A stretch of DNA of 64,000 bases, taken from the NCBI RefSeq assembly GCF_000264995.1, contig NW_006767433.1, forward strand, positions 1,954,876 to 2,018,875, in the 5' to 3' direction. The stretch comes from Punctularia strigosozonata HHB-11173 SS5. Taxonomy: Eukaryota; Basidiomycota; Agaricomycetes; Corticiales; Punctulariaceae. The notes under the pieces are model-generated. The model saw only the letters and a list, made by a program, of their open reading frames with translations, was not told the DNA's origin and ran no database searches. Both the position numbers and the translations under genes were made by a program. Positions within the stretch are counted from its first letter, which is position 1. The number at the start of each line of letters is the position of its first letter. Of this stretch, positions 23,125 to 33,631 are shown in pieces.

Positions 23125-23796
23125 CAGTGTTCAATCACTCCTTGATGCAGTCACGTGAGAGGGGTCCATAGCGCCTGCAATACCGCAGTTCATGGCAAAG
23201 TAAGCCTCTCATATGAAAGCTGCGAGCTGTAGCATCCTGAGGAATATTTTCTGGAGCAAAACGAACCGGAGGGCAGCGTCAGTGAGGCATTTTGTAAACG
23301 AGGTCGCCAGGTCGCCTCTATCACTCCTTGATGCACCGCTTACTGATCCCTCCGGTTACCCGGTGTGACTGTTCGAGTCACAGAATGTATTGGCGCGCGG
23401 TCAGTTGGCCGACGCGCGTCGGGCTCAGATGGGGTTCAAGTCTGAAAATGCAAGCTATGGACCCGGCATCGACGATTTGGAACTTGGTGTCATATCAAAA
23501 AATGTAGCCAGGATGGTGTTTCATAAGGAAGAGTCGAAAAAATGTGACTGCCAGCGATGTTGAGAGCAGTTCTGGGCCCAACTCCTTAGCGCAATGTGCC
23601 AGAATGTTCATTCTCAGGCACTCGATGATTTTTCAAAAATCGACCATTTGCCCCACGGACTAGAAAACTTGATACATTCTTGCAACAGTATGAAGGTACA
23701 CTATGAATTAATTATAAGAGGGTTCTGAGCCAGTGAAAGGCGGGAGAGCCGATTGCATCAAGGAGTGATAGTGCATCAAGGAGTGATTCAACACTG
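23125..23796. mobile_element. MITE-like DNA element, 672 bp, with nested inverted copies
   Basis: A 25-bp end starting CAGTGTTCAATCACTCC (23125-23149) is mirrored by its reverse complement with one mismatch at 23772-23796. TA flanks both ends (23123-23124, 23797-23798). A 17-bp core of this terminal repeat (TATCACTCCTTGATGCA) is also present inside at 23319-23335, and inverted at 23754-23770 immediately inside the right end. There is no transposase frame. The ends and TA duplication fit a Tc1/mariner-related non-autonomous element. The internal pair suggests a second, nested or rearranged copy. It lies 190 bp past the stop of the GST-like gene. Confidence 0.7.
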
Positions 23797-23985
23797 TAAT
23801 GGTCAGTCATCAAGTAAGTCAGTACAAGTAGATGATACGCCGATCTACGATAGACTACGCTAATCGAGGGCGTTCTACCCTATTCTACTTGTCTCTACTC
23901 ACGCTCGTGACACTATCAGTAAGATGCTGTTGCGATCCTTGTTTTTTTCATGTACATTCTACAGCGGCGCTCTCTCTAATCGTTC

Positions 23986-25512
23986 CTAGTGCAATCCTTC
24001 CTCATAAATCTTTGCCCAGCTCGGCCTTTCCCGGATGGCATCCCAGAATGCAGCGAGTTTGTTGACTTTTACCGGTGGGCGGCTGTACATCGCTTGTCAA
24101 TTCCGGTCCAACGAGCATAGCGGGGAAACGATACCTGTCCGACGGAGTAGAGTCAAGAGTTGGCGTGTTCTGTGGCGGCAGGACGGCGAAATCCTTCGGA
24201 AGCCCGAGAGACCCATCTGGATGGCCGTCAGACAGTGCCGGTGAAAACAGGTTTCGCAGATAACGCTCACCAGGTGCCACCTGAGACTCGAGCTTCGCGA
24301 TGGCCAAAGGACCTTGGTCTCCAACCGAAGAACCTACGAGCTGTAGGACGCGGGAGAGCCACGCGGCAAGGTGCAAGTCAGCTAGAGAAAGCTGATCACC
24401 TGGTGGCAATAAAAGATGCGTTCAGACCGACGGCCCACCCCCCCGGATCCGCTACGACCTACCGAGGACATACGGCCCAATGATCTCCTTGTTGAGCGCT
24501 ACAAGCGGCGCCTTGACGCCATCCCACACTTTTTTCGCTTGCTCAAAGTACTCCTTCCTCCGTTGCTTGGCCGCATCGTCGAGCTCTGCTTCGGACTTGG
24601 TGCCGTACCGGAACACCTCCCAGAACGCGACGCTCGCGAGCCGCTTCTCGCGCCAGAGCGCCTTGACCTTCTCCGTGACGTGCAGGCCGCCGTCCTCCTC
24701 CGGGCGCTCGGACTCGGCGAGGAAGCCGTCGAGCGCGGCGATGCGACCCTCGAGGAAGGGCAGCACGGCCGGTGTTGCGGCCGCGAGCTGGTCCGGGTTG
24801 CGCGCGGCGAGGTAGAAGAGGCTGTTCGGATCGAGCGCGTCCGAGTGCAGGAGCGCGATCACAGAGTTGGAGGCGGCGAGGAAGGCGGGCGTGGCGGGCG
24901 AGAGCGACGGCGCGGGCGCGGTCGAGACGGTATGCGTGCGTGACCTCGCGCTGCGCGATTTGTCGAGGAACTCGGCGATGGCCTGTGAATTGAGCATCAG
25001 CGTCTGGCGATCTGCGTACGGACGGCCAGACGCACAATGGAATCGGTGAGCGCTTTATAACGGCTCTCGATATCAGACGACAGGGTCTTGTCCAGAGGAA
25101 CGACGAGCGTGGGCACGGTCGCTGCGCACAAGGTAAGTGTGGAGTGTATGTCAAGTCACTGCCGCGTACCCTTGGGGTTCAGCCGGAGGAAGGACGGCGC
25201 GAAGTTCTCGCCTTTGGCTGCAGAGTCGCGGGTCAAACTAGGATCTAGGATCGATCCCGGGAGCACGAACACAGATCGACGACTTTGAGATCGACTTCTT
25301 CGGGTCCATACCCTTTTTCTTCCCTGTCGATTCGCGGTTTAGCAGGCTATCGGTGGAATCGGACGCAAATGACTTACAGGGCGAGAAGGGCTGATAACGC
25401 GTTTGTGAGCCCCGACGCGCGTAGATCAAAGTAGTGGTCGCGTACCTACTGAGGCCCAGATAGATCCAGGATAGTAGTAAAGCGAGGCTTTGGGGATCGG
25501 AGGCGTACTCAT
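23986..25512 (-). CDS. Glutathione S-transferase-like protein
   Basis: Thioredoxin-fold GST N-domain plus helical C-domain; catalysis and substrate are not established. It starts MSTPPIPKASLYYYPGSIWA. Short exons then give ALLALEEKGYGPEEVDLKVV, KGENFAPSFLRLNPKATVPT (the cis-Pro VP-T glutathione-binding loop), LVVPLDKTLSSDIESRYKAL, and AIAEFLDKSRSARSRTHTVS. A long helical domain follows with EIIGPYVLGDQLSLADLHLA, the N-capping Asp/Ser-rich motif of GSTs, then FPKDF-like LPKDFAVL, and ends with FWDAIRERPSWAKIYEEGLH. About nine exons; junction phases were checked. The relatives I remember are Agaricomycete-expanded GST-like proteins. Divergent from the SGT1-like gene across 347 bp. Confidence 0.87.
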
Positions 25513-25859
25513 CGCGTACCAAGGTGAAGATGCGGAGATGCGGGGCTGGGGCTCGCATTCGTACTATCGCATGACGTAATAACCCATCTGGGTGCGTCTG
25601 GTCACGGGTTTGGTATTTTGCAGCTCGGGGCTTGCACGCAATACGCGGTTTGGACGACCTGATCTCGTTGGCATCGTATTCGGGGCGACCGAAGGGGAAA
25701 GATCACCACCTTGATACCACCGACGCCTACAGACGTAACAGCACCCCACACGTGATCGCGGTCAGAGCCCCTATTATCGTTCTCGAAGCTTCCGTGCGCG
25801 ATATACCTCCTCGCGCCGCCCAACAACCCTACGCTCCGTTTCCTCTCTCCTCTTCCACC
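25513..25859. promoter_or_regulatory. Shared divergent promoter, GST-like / SGT1-like
   Basis: 347 bp between two start codons pointing apart. A C/T-rich leader precedes the SGT1-like start. No specific operator recognised; the assignment rests on gene layout. Confidence 0.4.
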
Positions 25860-26652
25860 ATGGCCACGCTCCGACACGAATTCTACGAGTCCGACGAGCG
25901 ATTGACGCTCTCCATCTTCGACAAGGGCGCCGACCCCGACAAAGTCCAGGTCGCGTTCGAACCCCGCAAAGTGCGCCACACAGCGGCTCCCCCGCTGTAT
26001 CCTGTCCGTGAGATCGTGCATATACCGACCGCGTTTGGATCGTGTGTGTGCGCGCGCGCCCCAAATAGGTCACGTACACGCATGGCGACAAGTCGCTCGT
26101 GCTCGAGCCGCTGAAAGGCCAGATCGACCCCGCGAAGAGCGATTACACCGTCGGCAAGGTCAAGGTCGAGGTCCGCCTCGCGAAGATGGCCTTCGGTCGC
26201 TGGGGCGGCATCACAGGCGACGCACCTGATCGTACGTCTCTTTGCAGTCCTCCCCCCCGTTCCACCTCGGCGCCGGGGTTATTCTGATGGTAATCGGTTT
26301 CTTTCACGCACGGTGCGCAGCCCTCGCCAACTCTTCGGCGCCGACGCCCACGGCCGCGGTCGCCGCCGCGCGGCAGCAGCGCAAGAATTGGGACGCGCTC
26401 ACGACGCAGATCCTCGAGTCGGAGAAGGAAAAATCGTCGACGGAGGACCCGAACGTGGGCGGGGACGCGTCCGTGAACAACTTCTTCCAGCAGCTGTACG
26501 GCAACGCGGACGAGGACACGAAGCGGGCCATGCTCAAGTCGTACACCGAGTCGGGCGGGACCACGCTCAGCACCAACTGGTCCGAGGTCGGCAAGGGCAA
26601 GGTCGAGGTCAAGCCGCCGGAGGGCAGCGAGTGGAAGAAGTGGGGCGTGTAG
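25860..26652 (+). CDS. SGT1: SGT1-like co-chaperone (CS and SGS domains only)
   Basis: HSP90 co-chaperone type protein; in other eukaryotes SGT1 links HSP90 to SCF ubiquitin ligases and kinetochore assembly. Three exons in phase (25860-25970, 26069-26231, 26321-26652), 201 residues. The CS domain begins at the very N-terminus (MATLRHEFYESDERLTLSIF), continues through THGDKSLVLEPLKGQIDP and YTVGKVKVEVRLAKMAFGRW. The SGS domain follows: KNWDALTTQIL, EDPNVGGDASVNNFFQQLY, TKRAMLKSYTESGGTTLSTN and VEVKPPEGSEWKKWGV. The N-terminal TPR domain of yeast and plant SGT1 is absent, and the upstream 347 bp leave no room for it. Confidence 0.93.
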
Positions 26653-27255
26653 CTGACCCCACTTTGTCTGTCGTCCCGTTTTAGTTCCTTGTTTTTGCTG
26701 TCGTCATCTGCTGTCCAACGAATGCTCGACTAACCATCCATCTCCGAGCAAATCAATACACATTTTTTTTGCAAGCCTGGTCTACGGATTTAGGTGATAG
26801 TAATGTACCCGAACGCAACGGGAGCGCGGGGGAGATGCCGGTGATAATAAAACACGAAAGGAAAGATGATTATGATATAGAGAGCAGAAAGGAGTGAGAG
26901 TGTCTAGGGATCAGCGTCGGCCTGTGCTACTGCTATGTACACACCGTCCGCGTATATGGGGGTCATGAAGGAGCGTCCGAGATGGATTGATCGGTAGCCG
27001 AGTCCGTCGATAGGATTGTGGGAATGAGAGTATATGTGACAATGCAGAGGGGGCCACAGCGCACGACGGTCCGTCGTGCGTGGCGAGGGTCGTGAATGTG
27101 ATTGTGTCCGAGGCCCGACAGATGAGATAGCATACACAGCATAGCACGATGCGCCAGCTCGATAGCGAGGGGGAGAGGAGAGAAAAAAAACCTGAGCATG
27201 CGTTGTCAACCCACGGGCCGAAGAAGCCAAGCGTCGCTCGTATCCTCACCCGGGT
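26653..27255. other. Convergent intergenic region
   Basis: About 600 bp between the SGT1-like stop and the stop of the first Ser/Thr-rich membrane gene. Presumed 3' UTRs; no repeat or RNA gene seen. Confidence 0.4.
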
Positions 27256-29855
27256 CTAATCGTCCTTCGATTTGGTCGACGTCCTGGAGAGATAGCTCGC
27301 CGCGCCGTCCGGCATATTCCTCACCTCCAATCTCCGCGAATAATCCTCCTCGTCCCGCGGCTCGTCGTCCACGTCGCCCAACCGCGCGTCCTGCCCGCCG
27401 CTCCCGCTCCCGTCCCCGCTCTCGTCCGAATACACGCTGCTCGCCCGCCTCTTGTCCCCGGAAGGGCCGACGACGGCCACCGGCGGCGGCCCACCGAGCA
27501 ACGCGCTCGCCGGCGCTCCGCCACCGGGATCGGCCAGCCCGCGGTCGACGACGCGCTGCGGATTTCGCGGCGGCGGGCTCGGCGCCGCGCTCCCTTGACT
27601 GTTCGCGCGCGCGTGGCCCGCACCGAGCAACGGCTCGATGCTCCCCGCGCTGGGCGTCGGCGCGTGCCCGCTTCCGGTAGACGTCGAACCCGTCGGCCGG
27701 TGTCCCTGCCGTCCGTCGTTCTCCGAACCGTCGAGCGCGAGCCCGATCAGCGCGGGCGGCATCGCCCCCGGGGGCGGCGGAGGCGTGGCCATGAGCGCCT
27801 GGCGCTCCGCGGGCGTGCCGGCCGGCGTCGCGAACGGGTCCGCATACCGGTCCGCGTAGCCGCCCTCGACGCCGGGGGTCGTCGGGCCCGTGCTGGGGAG
27901 GTGCTGGGTGAGGGTCGAATAGCTGACGTTGCCGTACCGCGCGTTCGTGCCGAGGCCGAGGTTGGGGATCGTGGGCCGCGAGGAGGACGAAGGGTAGTTG
28001 AGGACGGAGGACGAGCGTCGCTGGCGCATGTCGCCGGACCCGTCTGCGTCCGCGTCGTCGTCACCGTCGTCATCGTCGTGCAGCGGACTGCGTCCGAACC
28101 CGGCCGCGGCGAGCTCGGCCTGCACGGCGGTGTCGTGTTCGAGCCGCCGTGTGCGACGGCGACGGCGGATACAGAAGAAGAGAAAGAGTGCGGCGGCGAC
28201 GAGGGCGACGCCGATGCCGGAGAAGAGACCGGCGACGGCGCCGTGGTTGGCGAAGAAGGTGTTCGAGGAAGAGGGCGAGTCGGTGGACAGGTGCGGGTTC
28301 GCGATGGCGGTGGTGGAGATCATCGTCGTGACGTCGCCGTTCGGTTCCGTGCTGTTGAGATTCGTCGTCAGATCTGGAATCGCGACCGGAAGCAGAACGG
28401 AGGCGTACCTGACCACGGTCATGAAGCTGGTGATCTCCGCCGGGGTGGAGGTGATCGTCGCGCCTGCCGCATTGGTGGTGATGATCACGACCGTGGACTG
28501 GAACGTCGATCTGAGAAGCGCGTCGTGAGTGAGACCGGCGCGGAAGCAGTTTCACGTGAAACAGGACGCACCCCGCAGGAATGATCGTCACCGCCTGGGT
28601 TTCGGTAGCGATCGCCGTGACCTATGGAAGGACGGTCAGGGGCCAATAAAAAGGGTGGCTCATGACCGGGTGCCGCTCACAAACTCGGTCGACGCCTCGG
28701 TGCCCAACACCGTGCTGCCCTGCGCGTCCGTGGAGGTGATGACGGTGGTGACAACGTTCGCGTGGGTGCTGGTGATCGTGACCGGTTGGGAAGTGACCCT
28801 CAACGTGCTCGTCTGGCCGTGTTCGCTCGACACGACCTGGGTCGTCGTCCCTCCGCTCACGATTTCGGTGGTCGTCCCGCCTTGATCGCTGGTCACCTGC
28901 GTGGTCGTCGTCGGACCATCGGTGGTCACTTCCGTAGTGGTGGTGGGCCCTTCGGTCGTGATCTGGCGGGTGGTGGTCGTGCCGCCGTTGGAAGTCGTGC
29001 CGCCTTGGTTGGTGGTCGTAGTGGGCTGCGAGGTGGTTTGCTGACTGGTCGTCGTCGTCCCGCGGTCGGTGGTGACCTGGGTGGTCGTGGTGGTCTGTTG
29101 CGTATTTTGGGTGGTGACCTGGGAGGTGGTGGCGGCGGAGGAGGACCCGGTGGTGGGATCATTGGAAGACATGACCGTGGTCGGGGACTGGGAAGAGGCG
29201 GAGGTGGTGGGATCTGAGGAGGATGTGGTCGGGCCGGAAGATGCGGAGGTGGAATCTGCGGGGGATTGGGCGGTCGAAGTGGCGAGGCTGGTCGTGCTGC
29301 GTGAAGGGTATGAGCGCGATGAATGGGACGAAACTAGGTGGACGACGCTCACGAGGCTGCGGAAACAGTCGAGGCCGTGGTGGTGTCGTTCGGAGCGGTG
29401 GTCGTGACGGAGGCGGAATCCAGGGTGGCAGAGGTGGTGGCAGGAGCAGCAGAGGTCGTAGCAGGGGCAGCAGAGGTCGTAGCAGGAGCGGTCGAGGCGG
29501 CCGTCGTGGCAGAGGTCGTAGCAGGGACAGATGTGTCGAGGGTGGTGATGATCGCGCCGCCGGACGAGGACATGGATTCCGTCGCCGTGCCGGGGTTTCC
29601 AGAGGCCGAGATCGCAGAGGCGGCGGCGGTGGAAGAGGCGGAGGCAGCGTCCGACAGGGTCGCGGTGGCGGTCGTGGCGGCGGCGGTGTTCGTGAGTTGC
29701 GTTTGAGATTGCGTTTGCGAGGCAACAGAGGAAGAGGAGGAGGGAGGACTCGTCAGAACTTGTCCTTGGAAAGGCAAACGGATGAACAAGCTGCCAGACG
29801 AGCGTCCGAGAAGATGCAAAGGAGGAGAAGGCGGCGTGGCCGGAGCGGGTACCAC
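27256..29855 (-). CDS. Ser/Thr-rich single-pass membrane protein, paralogue 1
   Basis: Mucin-like cell-surface protein; function unknown, but the design resembles fungal wall-stress sensors (Ser/Thr-rich stalk, one membrane helix, disordered tail). The ectodomain holds PATTSAA repeats and a long Thr/Gln-rich block (TTTNQGGTTSNGGTTTTRQ), then VVTTVITSTDAQGSTVLGTE and STVVIITTNAAGATITSTPA. The membrane helix follows NTFFANHGAVAGLFSGIGVA and is bounded by CIRRRRRTRR. The roughly 280-residue cytosolic tail is Pro/Ser/Gly-rich and includes DYSRRLEVRN near the end. Four joins between 29350 and 28300 were worked out in phase. The 5' end is unsure: the first exon may begin at 29855, or a signal-peptide exon may lie upstream, near a hydrophobic ASLCAAIAIATS stretch at about 29930. 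Two paralogues follow. Confidence 0.75.
29427..29530. repeat. 21-bp tandem repeat in the membrane protein stalk
   Basis: Units built on GCAGAGGTCGTAGCAGG (plus strand) repeat about four times, with some interruption, and encode PATTSAA on the minus strand. This in-frame minisatellite lies in the Ser/Thr-rich ectodomain, where length variation between strains would be tolerated. Confidence 0.7.
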
Positions 29856-30027
29856 TGGCAGCAGCTGTGGGCCGCTCGTCGGTGGCGGCGGGGGTGCGCT
29901 CGTCGATGGTGGGTGCGCTCGTGGATGTCGCGATGGCTATCGCAGCACAAAGACTGGCGAGCCGGCGCGACGACGAGAAGGGAAATACGAACACCCGGTG
30001 GGCGGCGCACGAGGGGCAGCAGAACAA

Positions 30028-30372
30028 AACAAGGGATGCAGACTCGGAGACTCACCGGTGTCTGTGGAGGAGGCTGGCTGCTGCTGCTGCCTCGGTCGGG
30101 GCGCGCGCTGGGTCATGTCATGTCCCCGGGACTGTGCTGGAGAGAGCGAGCAAGGCAAAAAGGCGGCACAGCGACCACCGCGTGGGATCGGCAACGTCAT
30201 ACTTGGTTCGGCACCACTCGGCACCCACGCCCACGGCTCGCTGCTCGCTATCACCCACGCTCTCGACGCTCTATTCGCAGCCCGCGCATACACGCCCACC
30301 CCCATCTTATCTCGCCATATAGACACCAGCCATGCTCGCCGCCCACGTCGTTGCCCGACCCCGCGCTCGACG
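30028..30372. promoter_or_regulatory. Divergent region, membrane protein 1 / isochorismatase
   Basis: About 345 bp upstream of the isochorismatase start, facing the 5' end of the first membrane paralogue. Reading frames are open on both strands because the DNA is GC-rich, but no motif is seen. The exact 5' end of the membrane gene is unresolved, so the limits are approximate. Confidence 0.35.
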
Positions 30373-31405
30373 ATGGCCAAGCGCCGCCCGCGCGTAGCGA
30401 CCCCGACCCAGTACGGCGAGACGCTTTCCGAATCCGGCTTCTGGGTCGAGTACCCCGACGGCCTCGTCGACCTCACTCGCACCCGCCCGCTCTCTCTTAG
30501 CCTCGCCTCCGATGCCCACCTCCTCGCTTGCGATGACGCCGCCAGCCCACCCCCGCTCGATGCCGACACCCAGATCGAACTCCCCGTCGACGGCGAGCGC
30601 ACCATCCGCCTGACCGGCGCCAACACCGCGCTCGTCGTGGTCGACATGCAAAACTTTTTCCTCCACAAGGACCTGCGCGACCATCCGACGGGGATCGCAT
30701 GCGTTGACCCGCTGCTCGCCGTTGTCCCGGCTTTACGCAAGCACGGCGTCCGCATCATCTGGCTGTGGGTCCTTCCTGTCCTCGTGCATTGCGCCCGACT
30801 TATCATGCCAACACCAGCAACTGGGGCCTCACCCCGCAGGAGCTGCATACCCTACCGCCCTCTCTCGCCCGCCAATTTTCGCGCTCTTCTCGCGGTGGCT
30901 TCGGCTCCCCTCTCCCCGACCCTTTCGGTCCCCTCCTCATGCGCGGCTCATATAACGCCCAGCTTTACGGACCTCTCCAAGACCTCTACCTTGCCGGTCA
31001 CACCGCCGGGACTGACGTCTGGATACACAAGAACCGCATCAGCGGCATCTGGGGCTACCAGTCTGCGCTCGACCTCTACCTCAAGGAGAACGGCATCCGG
31101 AGCCTGCTCTTCGCTGGCGTCAACGCCGATCAGGTTTGTCCCGTGTTCCTGTGTGGGAGCAAACAGTTGATCCCCCAGCGACAGTGCGTGATGGGCACCT
31201 TCTCCGACGCCTACTTCCGTGGCTACGACGTCGTCATGCTCCAGGACGCGACCGCCACCACTTCTCCAGCAGGCGGCCTCGAAAACGTCCTCTACAATGC
31301 GGGTGTACGTCCCTTCACGCATTTCGCTGCCACGCTCGAGTCTCATCGGCCATGCAGAGCTATGGCTTTGTTACAGATACCAAGCGCGTCGTAGAAGCTC
31401 TCTAA
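30373..31405 (+). CDS. Isochorismatase-family cysteine hydrolase
   Basis: Cysteine hydrolase superfamily (isochorismatase, nicotinamidase, N-carbamoyl amidohydrolase); the substrate is unknown. Four exons in phase (30373-30764, 30818-31133, 31185-31304, 31358-31405), 291 residues. The catalytic Asp lies in TALVVVDMQNFFL and the nucleophile Cys in NADQCVMGTFSDA, split by an intron just before the Cys. KNRISGIWGYQSALDLYLKE and SLLFAGVNADQ carry the beta-strand before it. The closing SYGFVTDTKRVVEAL comes from a 16-codon exon. From the third line of exon 1 onward the gene is repeated beyond the N gap. Divergent from membrane paralogue 1. Confidence 0.88.
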
Positions 31406-31538
31406 CGCAGTGTACACTACAATGTATCGATGAATATGGAGCAGCGACGAATCGGAAGAGCGATCATCAACCAAGCGCGTTTATGTCTCATACATAAAAT
31501 GCGGACCCCGGGCCCCCGACCCGAGCCTCTCCCTAATG
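30556..31538. repeat. Left copy of a 983-bp duplication ending at the N gap
   Basis: This block recurs at 31694-32676 with a constant offset of 1138. Wherever I compared the two copies they are base-identical, including introns and the 3' flank. It stops exactly at the first N. Confidence 0.9.
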
Positions 31539-31693
31539 NNNNNNNNNNNNNNNNNNNNNNNNNNNNNNNNNNNNNNNNNNNNNNNNNNNNNNNNNNNNNN
31601 NNNNNNNNNNNNNNNNNNNNNNNNNNNNNNNNNNNNNNNNNNNNNNNNNNNNNNNNNNNNNNNNNNNNNNNNNNNNNNNNNNNNNNNNNNNNN
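31539..31693. other. Assembly gap of 155 N
   Basis: Run of N between two identical 983-bp sequences. The left copy ends and the right copy starts exactly at the gap borders, the pattern expected when two overlapping contig ends are scaffolded without merging. Confidence 0.98.
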
Positions 31694-32543
31694 CTCGATG
31701 CCGACACCCAGATCGAACTCCCCGTCGACGGCGAGCGCACCATCCGCCTGACCGGCGCCAACACCGCGCTCGTCGTGGTCGACATGCAAAACTTTTTCCT
31801 CCACAAGGACCTGCGCGACCATCCGACGGGGATCGCATGCGTTGACCCGCTGCTCGCCGTTGTCCCGGCTTTACGCAAGCACGGCGTCCGCATCATCTGG
31901 CTGTGGGTCCTTCCTGTCCTCGTGCATTGCGCCCGACTTATCATGCCAACACCAGCAACTGGGGCCTCACCCCGCAGGAGCTGCATACCCTACCGCCCTC
32001 TCTCGCCCGCCAATTTTCGCGCTCTTCTCGCGGTGGCTTCGGCTCCCCTCTCCCCGACCCTTTCGGTCCCCTCCTCATGCGCGGCTCATATAACGCCCAG
32101 CTTTACGGACCTCTCCAAGACCTCTACCTTGCCGGTCACACCGCCGGGACTGACGTCTGGATACACAAGAACCGCATCAGCGGCATCTGGGGCTACCAGT
32201 CTGCGCTCGACCTCTACCTCAAGGAGAACGGCATCCGGAGCCTGCTCTTCGCTGGCGTCAACGCCGATCAGGTTTGTCCCGTGTTCCTGTGTGGGAGCAA
32301 ACAGTTGATCCCCCAGCGACAGTGCGTGATGGGCACCTTCTCCGACGCCTACTTCCGTGGCTACGACGTCGTCATGCTCCAGGACGCGACCGCCACCACT
32401 TCTCCAGCAGGCGGCCTCGAAAACGTCCTCTACAATGCGGGTGTACGTCCCTTCACGCATTTCGCTGCCACGCTCGAGTCTCATCGGCCATGCAGAGCTA
32501 TGGCTTTGTTACAGATACCAAGCGCGTCGTAGAAGCTCTCTAA
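31694..32543 (+). CDS. Isochorismatase-family hydrolase, 5'-truncated duplicate
   Basis: Same gene as 30556-31405, starting inside exon 1 at the edge of the N gap, so the first 61 codons are missing. All three introns and the stop are identical to the first copy. It keeps the catalytic Asp (VVDMQNFF) and Cys (DQCVMGT). Because the duplication ends exactly at the gap on both sides, I regard it as a probable assembly artefact rather than a second gene. If real, it would be a very recent tandem duplication. Confidence 0.55.
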
Positions 32544-32844
32544 CGCAGTGTACACTACAATGTATCGATGAATATGGAGCAGCGACGAATCGGAAGAGCG
32601 ATCATCAACCAAGCGCGTTTATGTCTCATACATAAAATGCGGACCCCGGGCCCCCGACCCGAGCCTCTCCCTAATGTCGTCCGTTCGAGAATCTGTGTAC
32701 CGCCAACTCAAGGACCACTCGACCGCCCGCGGCCATGACTACAACTGTACTATTCGCAGCCCGCTGGCAAAACGCAAACGCTGATCTCTCCCGACAGCAT
32801 ATAGAACGAGCCATGGTATCTATCATCACCGATTCAACGTCCTC

Positions 32845-33521
32845 GCGTAACCGTATGGCGAATCTCTCTCTGAATCCCGGTATTGGGTCGAGTACCCCAG
32901 CGGCCTTGTTGACCTCACTCGCTCGCACCCCTTGACTGACGGCGCCGTCGCTCTGCCCCCGCCAGATCTTGACCCCCAGATGGACATTCCCGTCGACAAC
33001 GAGCGCACCATTCGCCTGACCGACAGCAGCACGGCCCTCGTCGTCGTCGACATGCAAAACTTCTTTCTCCATAAAGCCCTGTTCGACCACCCGACGGGTC
33101 TCGCGTGCGTCGATCCCCTGCTGCCCGTCGTTCCAGCCGTGCGGAAACGCGGTGTGCGCATCATCTTGCTGGACTTGTACCTCCCAGAGAACGGTATCAA
33201 GAGCTTGCTCTTCGCCGGCGTGAACGCCGACCAGGTACCGAGTTTTTGACTTTCCTGTCCTAGGTCATAACTGACAGACACCCGCGCAGTGCGTGATGGG
33301 CACCTTCCCCGACGCCTTCTTCCGCGGTTACGACGTCGTCATGCTCCGCGACGCGACGGTCACCACTTCTCCGGAAGGTGGTCTCGAAAGCGCCCTCTAC
33401 AACGCTAGCGTATGTCCTCTGTCATATCCAGCGTGGCGTACTCTTACGGCTTCACCAGCTCTACGGTTTTGTGACGGACACGAAGTACTCCAGTCCGCAG
33501 AAAGTTCATAACGCAACGTGA
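32845..33521 (+). pseudogene. Decayed isochorismatase paralogue
   Basis: Diverged copy of the neighbouring hydrolase. Recognisable parts are ESRYWVEYPSGLVDLTRSHP, TALVVVDMQNFFLHKALFDH, ENGIKSLLFAGVNADQ, CVMGTFPDAFFRGYDVVMLR and LYGFVTDTK. Compared with the intact gene it goes straight from RIIL to LDLYLPENGI, so about 78 residues and one intron are missing. At the 5' end the counterpart of VATPTQYGE is shortened and out of frame with the rest, and no start exon is evident. The Asp and Cys motifs remain and a shortened frame is open from about 32930, so expression of a truncated protein is not excluded. Convergent with membrane paralogue 2. Confidence 0.6.
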
Positions 33522-33631
33522 ATTGTAATGATACATCGGAGGAGTAAACAAAATACCAATAAGTATGAAAAGCGACACTCGATGGAGCGTGTGCTCAGTA
33601 TCGTGTCCGATTCGTCCTTGCCTGCCCGTCT

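Noticed and set aside
24416-24943. Open plus-strand frame rich in Arg/Glu
   Set aside because: Antisense to the helical domain of the GST-like gene, whose minus-strand reading is clearly conserved.
27595-28584. Long Arg/Gly-rich open frame on the plus strand
   Set aside because: It lies antisense to the coding exons of membrane paralogue 1 in GC-rich DNA and has no motif; a shadow frame.
29223-30500. 425-codon Arg/Gly-rich plus-strand frame
   Set aside because: Antisense to the Ser/Thr-rich exons and running into the isochorismatase exon in another frame; composition is that expected from GC-rich complementary codons.
31694-32543. A second isochorismatase gene as a true tandem duplicate
   Set aside because: Kept as a feature but not believed to be a separate gene, because the identical block begins and ends exactly at the N gap.
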